DNA of 41,135 nt from JAXHUH01 sp034211175. Lineage in GTDB: Bacteria > Actinomycetota > Acidimicrobiia > Acidimicrobiales > CAIXPF01. The notes beneath the pieces are model-generated. The model ran no database searches. It worked only from the letters and a program-made list of their open reading frames with translations, and had not been told where the DNA came from. The stretch lies in contig JAXHUH010000005.1 of assembly GCA_034211175.1 (NCBI GenBank), positions 1-41,135 of the forward strand, written 5' to 3'. How positions within the stretch are numbered: the first letter of the stretch is position 1; every line of letters starts with the position of its first letter. A program made the position numbers and the translations under genes. Shown here piece by piece: positions 17,307 through 26,615 of the stretch.

Positions 17307-17318
17307 CGGCCCTCGTCG

Positions 17319-17339
17319 CTGGATCTGCGGGCGATCCAG
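17319..17339 (+). terminator. Hairpin after the GT2 gene
   Basis: CTGGATC (17319-17325) and GATCCAG (17333-17339), perfect 7-bp stem, 7-nt loop, 13 nt after the GT2 stop and 33 nt before the next GTG. No U-tract follows. Confidence 0.4.
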
Positions 17340-17371
17340 GCAGACGCACCGACCCCCGAGGGTGAACCCAC

Positions 17372-19738
17372 GTGCAGACGGCATCCCGCGCGGCGGCGCG
17401 GGCCACGCGGTCGCGGACCGCCACCGCCCCGATCCCCTCGGCGTCGCCGGGGACGACCTCTCGTGTCGCACGGTTCGCCGTGTTGGTGGCCGTCGTCGCG
17501 CTCCTCGCCGCGGCGTGCTCGTCCGGTGACGACGACGGGCTGTCGAACCCCGATCCCGAGAGCCTCCTGACCATCCCGAGCACGGTCGCCGACGAGCAGC
17601 CGATCGTCGAGACGGTCGTGCCCGAGGAGCCGCCCGAGCTCGTCTGGGCGCCGCTGTACGAGCCGGGTGTCGGCGGTCGCGTCACCGACATCGCCATCGA
17701 CCCGAACGACCCCGAGCACCTCGTGGCGTCCGGCGACATGCTGGGCATCGCGGTCAGCTTCGACGGCGGCGTGAGCTGGGAGACCGCGTCCGGGCTCGCC
17801 AGCGGTGAGGCGTCGACCATCACCTTCGACCCCACCGACCCGTCCCGCCTGTGGGTGGGCACGATGAGCGGTCCGTTCACGTCGACCGACGGCGGGCTCA
17901 CGTGGGAGGAGCGCCGCGGCGGCATGCCGCCGTTCGAGGAGCTCTACTACATCGCCCCGATCGAGGCCGTGCTGGTCGACCCGGCCGACGGCAACCACCT
18001 GTTCGCGTTCGGCGGCTCCCACCGCGAGTGGGAGAACCAGGCCGACCCGCTGTGGGGCGCCGTGTGGGAATCGACCGACGCCGGCGGGACCTGGACCCAG
18101 GTCGGCCAGGTCGCCGGCGGGGAGAACATCGTCTCCGCGGCCTTCGCCGCCGGGGACCCGTCGGTCATGCTGGCCAGCGTGCTCGACCGGGGCGTGTGGC
18201 GCTCGGACGACCGGGGGCGCACCTGGACCGAGGCCTCGTCCGGCCTCCCCCACGACAACGTCCGCCAGCTCGCCGCCCACCCCGCCGACCCGAACCGCTT
18301 CTGGGTGGCGCTCGGCGAGGGCCCCGAGGCCGACCCGCGCCTGGCCGGCGGCGTGTGGACCACGACCGACGGCGGCGCGACCTGGCAGGACTCGAGCACC
18401 GGGCTCACCTCGCAGCGCGACGCCGACGCCAACCTCACCGCCCAGTTCCACGCCCTCGAGGTGGCCCCGTCCGACCCCGACGTCCTCTACACGAGCGACG
18501 TGGCGTGGGGCATGAACGCGGTGTTCCGCTCGGGCGACGGCGGCGCGACCTGGGACCGGGTCCTGAACGACGACAACGCGCCCGAGGTCCCGTACTGGAC
18601 GGCGGCCAACGCCGAGTCGATCGCCATCGACCCGACCGACGCCGACCGCGTCACCACGGCCAACGCCGAGTTCATCCTGCTCAGCGACGACGGCGGCGGC
18701 ACCTGGGTCGACCGGTCCAGCGCCCCGGCCCGGGGCGGCTGGGTGGGGCGGGGCTGGTCGGGGCTGGTCGCGACCCGCGTCGCGTTCGACCCGACCAACG
18801 GCGACGACGCCTACCTGCTCGGCTTCGACGGCGCCAACCTCATCCGCTCCACCGATGACCTCGAGACGTGGGACCGCCCGCTCGTCGACCCGATCGGCGA
18901 CGCGTGGAACGGCTCCTACGACATCTCCTTCGGCGGCTCGACCGGCGACACGATCGCGGTGGTCCTCGGCCAGGCCGGGCTGTTCAACGGCATCGCCTAC
19001 ACCCACGACGGCGGGGCGACCTGGTCGCACGCCGTCGGCGCGGCGAGCGGGCTGCCCGAGCGCTACGAGTGGTTCGAGGGCGACTTCGCCGTCCAGGCCA
19101 TCGACCGCGACGGCCGACGGATGCTGGCCGCAATCGGTGGGCAGCTCCACGTGTCGGCCGACGGCGGCGCGTCGTGGTCGACCGGCGCACTCGACGGGGT
19201 TCGCGACCTGGCCACGACACCGGGCCGGATCGAGGAGGTGTGGGCCACCGCCGACGACGGGACCTACCACAGCTCCGACGGCGGCACGACCTGGGAGCCG
19301 GTCGCCGGTGGCGTCACCGAGGGCGAGCGCATCACGGTGACCGACGACGTCGTCTACGTCACCCGCTGGCGTCGCGACGACGGCGACAACGGCGTCTTCC
19401 GCTACGACATGGCCACCGGTGCGTGGGACCGGATCCTCGACGACGACTTCGCCTTCCAGGTTGCGGTCGACCCGACCGACCCGGAGCACCTGCTCGTCGC
19501 GGCGAACGACCACCCGTTCCACGACGAGATCCTCTCCGCGGGCGTGTACCGCTCCACCGATTGCGGCGAGACCTGGGACCTGCTCACCGAGGGGCTCACG
19601 ATGCTGCGGGTGGCGGCGATCGCGTTCGACCCCGACGACCCCGGCCGGGTCGTCGCCGGCACCTTCGGCCAGGGCTTCTGGGTCATCGAGGGCGTCACGC
19701 CCGACGCCGTCGCCGACGGCGACACCGCCGCCGGCTGA
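17372..19738 (+). CDS. Asp-box beta-propeller lipoprotein (sialidase/Vps10-like repeats)
   Basis: 788 aa. A long positively charged N-terminus, a hydrophobic segment (RFAVLVAVVALLAAACSS) and lipobox LAAAC with Cys49 make it a likely lipoprotein anchored outside the membrane. The body carries about a dozen Asp-box motifs of the type SxDGGxTW: SFDGGVSW, STDGGLTW, STDAGGTW, SDDRGRTW, TTDGGATW, SGDGGATW, SDDGGGTW, STDDLETW, THDGGATW, SADGGASW, SSDGGTTW and STDCGETW. Paired strands such as IDPNDPEHLVAS precede many of them. This predicts one or two large beta-propellers, as in sialidases, xyloglucanases (GH74) and Vps10. No catalytic residues could be assigned, so a binding role or a GH74-like glycosidase are both possible. 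GTG 17372 is the only sensible start ahead of the signal sequence. Confidence 0.88.
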   Translation: MQTASRAAARATRSRTATAPIPSASPGTTSRVARFAVLVAVVALLAAACSSGDDDGLSNPDPESLLTIPSTVADEQPIVETVVPEEPPELVWAPLYEPGVGGRVTDIAIDPNDPEHLVASGDMLGIAVSFDGGVSWETASGLASGEASTITFDPTDPSRLWVGTMSGPFTSTDGGLTWEERRGGMPPFEELYYIAPIEAVLVDPADGNHLFAFGGSHREWENQADPLWGAVWESTDAGGTWTQVGQVAGGENIVSAAFAAGDPSVMLASVLDRGVWRSDDRGRTWTEASSGLPHDNVRQLAAHPADPNRFWVALGEGPEADPRLAGGVWTTTDGGATWQDSSTGLTSQRDADANLTAQFHALEVAPSDPDVLYTSDVAWGMNAVFRSGDGGATWDRVLNDDNAPEVPYWTAANAESIAIDPTDADRVTTANAEFILLSDDGGGTWVDRSSAPARGGWVGRGWSGLVATRVAFDPTNGDDAYLLGFDGANLIRSTDDLETWDRPLVDPIGDAWNGSYDISFGGSTGDTIAVVLGQAGLFNGIAYTHDGGATWSHAVGAASGLPERYEWFEGDFAVQAIDRDGRRMLAAIGGQLHVSADGGASWSTGALDGVRDLATTPGRIEEVWATADDGTYHSSDGGTTWEPVAGGVTEGERITVTDDVVYVTRWRRDDGDNGVFRYDMATGAWDRILDDDFAFQVAVDPTDPEHLLVAANDHPFHDEILSAGVYRSTDCGETWDLLTEGLTMLRVAAIAFDPDDPGRVVAGTFGQGFWVIEGVTPDAVADGDTAAG

Positions 19739-19781
19739 GCCGCCCCGGCCGAGGCCCCGGGCAACCGGCGGAGGTGTGAAA

Positions 19782-19817
19782 CGTTCGACCGGCCGCGGCG
19801 AACGATCCTTGCGTTCG
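19782..19817. promoter_or_regulatory. CGTTCG half-site cluster upstream of the Lrp/AsnC gene
   Basis: CGAACG (19799-19804) and CGTTCG (19812-19817) form a perfect inverted repeat with a 7-nt spacer; a further CGTTCG lies at 19782-19787. They end 39 bp before the ATG and may be the autoregulatory site of the regulator, as is common in Lrp/AsnC genes. Confidence 0.35.
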
Positions 19818-19842
19818 GGTATCACGACGGCGCCGCGCGGCG

Positions 19843-19848
19843 TACCTT
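19843..19848 (+). promoter_or_regulatory. Candidate leaderless -10 box of the Lrp/AsnC gene
   Basis: TACCTT followed by 7 nt and ATG 19856. It favours ATG 19856 over the GTG at 19850 as the start. No clear -35 box. Confidence 0.4.
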
Positions 19849-19855
19849 CGTGCGT

Positions 19856-20377
19856 ATGAGCGCCCAGGACGAAGGAATCTTGCTCGACGAGATCGACCTC
19901 CGGATCCTGGCGATCCTGCAGACCGACGGCCGCATCACGAACGCGGCGCTCGCCGAGGCGGTCGGGCTGTCGGCGGCGCCGTGCCACCGCCGGGTCCGAC
20001 GCCTCGAGCGGGCCGGGATCATCTCGTCCTACCGCGCGGTCATCGACCCCCGCGCCGTGGGCCTCGGGCTCGAGGCGTTCGTCGAGGTCCGGGTGGCGCA
20101 CCACCAGCACGACGAGGCGAACGACCTGGAGGCGGCGCTCGAGGAGATGCCCGAGGTCGTGGCGTGCCACATCGTCACCGGCGACGCCGACTTCCTCCTC
20201 GAGGTCGTCGTGGCCGACCTCCCCCACTACGAGGAGTTCATCCTCGGCAAGCTGCTGGCGCTGCCGATGGTGGGCGACATCCGGAGCAAGGTCGTGATCC
20301 GGCGGGTGCACAGCGGCCGGCCGCTCCCGCTCGACCACCTTCGGTCGCAACCCAACCGTCAGGTGTTTACGAAATGA
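19856..20377 (+). CDS. Lrp/AsnC family transcriptional regulator
   Basis: 173 aa. The N-terminal winged HTH is typical: LDEIDLRILAILQTDGRITN, AALAEAVGLSAAPCHRRVRR, LERAGIISSYRAVIDPRAVGL. The C-terminal RAM/AsnC ligand domain follows (EAFVEVRV, EEMPEVVACHIVTGDADFLLEVVV, IRSKVVIRRV). Such proteins form octamers or dimers that sense amino acids. The final ~20 residues run beyond the usual end. It stands alone; an inverted repeat and a candidate -10 box lie upstream. Its target is not clear; the PRC-barrel gene just downstream has its own promoter that overlaps this gene's stop codon. Confidence 0.94.
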   Translation: MSAQDEGILLDEIDLRILAILQTDGRITNAALAEAVGLSAAPCHRRVRRLERAGIISSYRAVIDPRAVGLGLEAFVEVRVAHHQHDEANDLEAALEEMPEVVACHIVTGDADFLLEVVVADLPHYEEFILGKLLALPMVGDIRSKVVIRRVHSGRPLPLDHLRSQPNRQVFTK

Positions 20378-20391
20378 TGACGGCGGGGTAA
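20365..20391 (+). promoter_or_regulatory. SigmaB/SigmaF-type promoter for the PRC-barrel gene
   Basis: GTTTAC (20365-20370), a 15-bp spacer and GGGTAA (20386-20391) closely match the general-stress consensus GTTTAA-N12-15-GGGTAT of SigB in Bacillus and SigF-type factors of actinobacteria. Transcription would begin near 20398, giving a leader of ~35 nt that includes the Shine-Dalgarno site. The -35 box lies inside the end of the Lrp/AsnC gene. Confidence 0.6.
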
Positions 20392-20432
20392 AAAGCGTTC
20401 AGACGCGGGCGATCAACCTTCAGGAGGTCGTC

Positions 20433-20768
20433 ATGGAAGCACAGGAGCACCCCGCCGGGTTCGGTGCGGACCAGCCCCGCCTGCAGGGCCACGACGTGGT
20501 CGACGAGCAGGGGGAGAAGATCGGCGCCGTCAGCGACGTGGTCTTCGACTCCGCCACCGGCGACGCCGCATGGGTCGTCGTCAACACCGGCGTGTTGCGG
20601 GCCGCCCACTTCGTCCCGCTGCAGAACGCCTACGTGAGCGCCGAGGGCCGCCTCGTGGTGCCGTTCGACAAGCGCACCGTCAAGGGCTCACCGAGGGCCG
20701 GGCGGGACCACATCATGACCAGCGAGCTCCAGCACTCGTTGGTCGAGCACTACAGCCTGGCCGTCTGA
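20433..20768 (+). CDS. PRC-barrel domain protein
   Basis: 111 aa. Residues ~17-80 form one PRC-barrel: LQGHDVVDEQGEKIGAVSDV, VFDSATGDAAWVVVNTG, HFVPLQNAYVSAEGRLVVPF, the small beta-barrel found in RimM and in stress-linked proteins. The C-terminus (ELQHSLVEHYSLAV) is a short helix with a typical YYG-like end region. Function is unproven; members with this layout are often stress-induced. AGGAGG (20422-20427) 5 nt before the ATG is the strongest ribosome-binding site in the window, and the promoter looks like a stress-sigma promoter, so strong regulated expression is expected. Confidence 0.88.
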   Translation: MEAQEHPAGFGADQPRLQGHDVVDEQGEKIGAVSDVVFDSATGDAAWVVVNTGVLRAAHFVPLQNAYVSAEGRLVVPFDKRTVKGSPRAGRDHIMTSELQHSLVEHYSLAV

Positions 20769-20810
20769 GCCTCTCCCGCCGGGCCACCCGACGGGGCTCG
20801 TCACGCGCCG

Positions 20811-20834
20811 GCCGGCCCGCACCCGCGGGCCGGC
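20811..20834. terminator. Strong hairpin between convergent genes
   Basis: Perfect 10-bp stem GCCGGCCCGC (20811-20820) and GCGGGCCGGC (20825-20834) with an ACCC loop, lying between the ends of the PRC-barrel gene (20768) and the alpha/beta hydrolase gene (20849). Probably a bidirectional transcription barrier; no U-tract. Confidence 0.55.
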
Positions 20835-20848
20835 GTGGTGCCGGGCCG

Positions 20849-21772
20849 TCAGCCCGTGCCGGCTCGCACGCCGACGACGTCGACGAGCCACGACGAGATC
20901 GCGTCCGCGATCAGCGTCGGGTACGAGAGCGGGGTCAGGTGGGCGGCGTCGACGCGCACCGTCCGCTGGTTGGGCCAGCCGCCCACGAAGGCTCTCGTCG
21001 CCGGGCCCAGGAACCAGCCCGGGTCACCCTCGACGTGGAGCTTGGGCACATCGGCGATGGCCATGTGCTCGGCGATCGCGGCCAGCTCGCCGGCCCCGGT
21101 CGCAGGTGAGCCGTCGATCGGGACGCAGCGCGTCGCGTCGAGGAACGCGCGGCGGACCGCCGCCGGACCGTCCACGAGGGCGGCCCGCAGCTCGCGCTCC
21201 ACGGCCCGGTTCGCGGCCTCCCAGCCGCTGAGCAGGTCGTCCACCCAGGCGTCGGGATCGGCCACGAGCCGGTCCCGGTCATCGGCGCGCAGCCGCTCGA
21301 CGAGCTTCCGGGTCGGCGTCGACAGCTCCGAGGACCACAACGGCCGGGCCACCGCGTCCGCGTGGATCACACCGATCGTCTCGTGCGGGTGGCGCCGGGC
21401 CCGGTCGAAGGCGAGCGTCGCGCCCCAACCGTGGCCGCCGATCACCGCCCGTTCGGCCGCATCGAGCCCGACGAGGAGCTCGTCGACGACGTCGCGCCAC
21501 GCGTCGAGGCCCTGATCGCCACCGCCCGGCCCGGGGAGGGGATCGGAGGCACCCCAGCCCGGCAGGTCGGGTACGTGGCAGCGCACCGCGGCGCGCTCGC
21601 TCAGCTGGGCCGCGACCGGCTCCCACAGGGCGGAGGACGTCCCGGGCCCGTGGAGGAGGACGACCGGCACCCCCTGCCCGAGGTCGAGACAGGCGATGCC
21701 GATCCCCCCGACGCCGAGGCGACGGCGACGCCGGGAGCGCCGCTCGGCCATGGCGGCATCGGGGCTGGTCAT
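20849..21772 (-). CDS. Alpha/beta hydrolase-fold protein lacking the usual nucleophile
   Basis: 307 aa. The fold is clear: VPVVLLHGPGTSSALWEPVA (oxyanion HG), PDLPGWGASD, then the nucleophile elbow, then an acid in HVEGDPGWF and catalytic His in VRVDAAHLTPL. The elbow reads GGHG115WGAT: the position that should be Ser or Asp (GHSWG in esterases, GHDWG in epoxide hydrolases and dehalogenases) is Gly, codon GGT. One base change would restore Asp (GAT) or Ser (AGT). The protein may be inactive, may bind rather than cut, or the base may be a sequence error. ATG 21772 is preferred; ATG 21751 is an alternative. Confidence 0.85.
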   Translation of the reverse strand: MTSPDAAMAERRSRRRRRLGVGGIGIACLDLGQGVPVVLLHGPGTSSALWEPVAAQLSERAAVRCHVPDLPGWGASDPLPGPGGGDQGLDAWRDVVDELLVGLDAAERAVIGGHGWGATLAFDRARRHPHETIGVIHADAVARPLWSSELSTPTRKLVERLRADDRDRLVADPDAWVDDLLSGWEAANRAVERELRAALVDGPAAVRRAFLDATRCVPIDGSPATGAGELAAIAEHMAIADVPKLHVEGDPGWFLGPATRAFVGGWPNQRTVRVDAAHLTPLSYPTLIADAISSWLVDVVGVRAGTG

Positions 21773-21962
21773 CGCATCGATGGCACGACCGTACCGAGCG
21801 GTCGCACGGATGACACCCATTTCCTGAACGTTCGTCGTCCATATGAGGGAGGTGTTGCGCCCTGCGGTCGGGCTCGCAGCGCCCACGGGCACCCGGCCCG
21901 GGTTCAGCACCACCCCGGCGGGGTCGTAGCCTCGGGAGGCCCCGACCGACCGAGGACTCGAG

Positions 21963-24874
<2,912 letters not shown>

Positions 24875-24967
24875 CGAACACCCCGATCCGACCGACGAAC
24901 CCGAACTGGCCTACGAGAACGACGCTCACGGCGCAGATCGGTAGACCAGAACGGTGCCGGGGGTGGA

Positions 24968-26014
24968 TCAGCCCGACGCCGCCGCCCGGGCCGCGTCCGG
25001 GGTCGCAGGACGGGGCCCGCCCTCGTCGGCGAGCGCCGGTGTCGCGCCGGCGGCCTGTGCGTCGAGCCCGGCGACGAGGGCGTCGAGGGCCTCACGGCCC
25101 GTTCGGAGCGGGCGCCAGCCGAGCTGCTCGGAGGCACGTGTGGTGTCCATCACCGGGAGGCTCAGCGCGAGCTCGAGCAGGCCGGGATCGGTGGGCACCA
25201 GGCGGGACGCATACCCGGCGGCGAGGGCGGAGCGTGCCAGCCCATCCGGAATGGGCAGTGCGCGGGCCCCGAACGCGGCGGCGAACGCCGACGCGTCCAA
25301 TGGCCCGCCGGCGGCGATGTTGAACGGTCCCCGGGCATCACCGATGGTCGCGGCGGTGTAGGCAGCCGCGAGGTCGTCGGCGTGCACGGCCTGCATGCGC
25401 ATCGAACGCGGGAACGGCAGCACCGGGAGGCGCTGCACGCCGACGAGCAGCCGGGCGAGGGGACCTCCGGCGAAGATCCGCAGCTGCTCGTGCGTCGCCG
25501 ACTCCTGGAACACGAACGCGCTGCGCAGCCGCACGACCCTGGTCTGCGGATGCTCCACCTCGATGCCGTCGAGCACCCGCTCGAGGTACGACTTCTCGCG
25601 GCCGTAGGCCGCGGTCGGCAACGCGTGCGTGGGCCAGGACTCGGTCACGGCCAGATCGTCGGAGCGCGGGCTGTACGCGCCGACGGAGGATGCGTGGACG
25701 ATCGCGCCGACGCCGGCGTCGATCGCCGCCGAGAACAGCCGCACGGAGCCGACGACGTTGGACGACCACGTGTCGACCGGCCGCCGCTGCGGGAGGAAGT
25801 CCCACGCCAGGTGCACGAGGGCGTCGACTCGTTCGAGATGGTCCCGCAGATCGTCGCGTGCGAGATCGGCGGCGGCGTGGCGCACTCCCGGATGGTCGAG
25901 TCCCCCCGGTCGGCGGGCGACCGCGATCACCTCCGTGACCGCATCGTTGTCGGCGAGGCGACGGACGACCGCCGAGCCGACGTTGCCCGTGGCACCGGTG
26001 ACGAGGACCTTCAT
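24968..26014 (-). CDS. NAD-dependent epimerase/dehydratase-like (extended SDR)
   Basis: 348 aa. Rossmann motif KVLVTGATGNVGSAVVRRL (TGxxGxxG) at the N-terminus; VHLAWDF; the active-site Ser region HASSVGAYSPR and YxxxK as Y-G-R-E-K, giving an intact Ser-Tyr-Lys set. The C-terminal substrate domain includes MQAVHADDLAAAYTAA and ends with an Ala/Pro-rich tail. Likely a nucleotide-sugar or isoprenoid-type reductase or epimerase; substrate unknown. Two in-frame ATGs (26020, 26014); the AGGGG site fits 26014. The plus-strand PLP gene converges on it. Confidence 0.9.
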   Translation of the reverse strand: MKVLVTGATGNVGSAVVRRLADNDAVTEVIAVARRPGGLDHPGVRHAAADLARDDLRDHLERVDALVHLAWDFLPQRRPVDTWSSNVVGSVRLFSAAIDAGVGAIVHASSVGAYSPRSDDLAVTESWPTHALPTAAYGREKSYLERVLDGIEVEHPQTRVVRLRSAFVFQESATHEQLRIFAGGPLARLLVGVQRLPVLPFPRSMRMQAVHADDLAAAYTAATIGDARGPFNIAAGGPLDASAFAAAFGARALPIPDGLARSALAAGYASRLVPTDPGLLELALSLPVMDTTRASEQLGWRPLRTGREALDALVAGLDAQAAGATPALADEGGPRPATPDAARAAASG

Positions 26015-26063
26015 GGCCATCCCCTACCCGGCCGGGGCGGCCCCCACGCCGGCCGGAGCGACG

Positions 26064-26264
26064 TCAGGCCGCGTGCGCCACCGCGAAACGATCGTCGCCG
26101 AGGAGGACGACGAGCTCCAGGCCGTCCAGCGCCGCCTGCACCTTCTCCAGGCGGCGGACGGCCTCCGACCGCTCGTCGGCCGTGAGCTCGGCGGTGTCGA
26201 ACGCCGCCCGCTCCTGCATCCGACGGGTCAGCGTCTCCAGTCGGGCGATGTCATCAACGAACAT
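26064..26264 (-). CDS. Small acidic helical protein, unknown function
   Basis: 66 aa, mostly helix: DIARLETLTRRMQERAAFDT, then ERSEAVRRLEKVQAALDGLELVV, then LGDDRFAVAHAA. No family recognised; heptad-like spacing of Leu/Ala suggests a coiled coil. An alternative GTG start at 26315 would overlap the stop codon of the upstream small gene as GTGA and add 17 residues (MTGSVATVAVQGGTLEH); I prefer ATG 26264 because the extra residues look unlike coding sequence, but the coupling makes the longer form possible. Confidence 0.5.
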   Translation of the reverse strand: MFVDDIARLETLTRRMQERAAFDTAELTADERSEAVRRLEKVQAALDGLELVVLLGDDRFAVAHAA

Positions 26265-26311
26265 GTGTTCGAGCGTACCACCCTGAACGGCCACGGTGGC
26301 GACCGACCCGG

Positions 26312-26494
26312 TCACGCGAGGTGCAGGAGGCAGGCGACCCAGAGCGTCCCGAAGACGACGAGGAGGGTGACCCGCGACTCGATGCGCCGGAGATCACCCA
26401 ACAGGCTCTCCAGCTCGACCTGGTCGATCTCGGCCACGAGCCGGGGGTCCACCTCGGCGCTGCTGACGGCATCCGGTACGTCCATGGGGCTCAT
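26312..26494 (-). CDS. Tiny tail-anchored membrane protein
   Basis: 60 aa. An acidic soluble N-terminus (VDPRLVAEIDQVELESLLGD, then LRRIESR) is followed by one C-terminal transmembrane segment VTLLVVFGTLWVACLLHLA running to the stop, the shape of a tail-anchored protein. No family recognised. ATG 26494 has GGATC-type upstream sequence; ATG 26485 is an alternative. It precedes another tiny gene on the same strand, and the RND exporter gene lies 121 bp upstream on the same strand. Confidence 0.5.
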   Translation of the reverse strand: MSPMDVPDAVSSAEVDPRLVAEIDQVELESLLGDLRRIESRVTLLVVFGTLWVACLLHLA

Positions 26495-26615
26495 GATCCG
26501 CCCGAGCCGGGCCGACCACCATCGGATATCACCCTGAGGTGACCCTGAGACGGAACCCGGGGTCCGGGGCCGGGCCCGCGACGCCGGGTCGCTGCCGGGC
26601 CCGGCGCCGACCCGC

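Noticed and set aside
17282..20350. Very long open frame on the minus strand opposite the Asp-box lipoprotein and the Lrp gene
   Set aside because: It is antisense to two well-supported genes, has His/Asp/Arg/Val-rich composition typical of reverse-frame translation of high-GC genes, and no domain.
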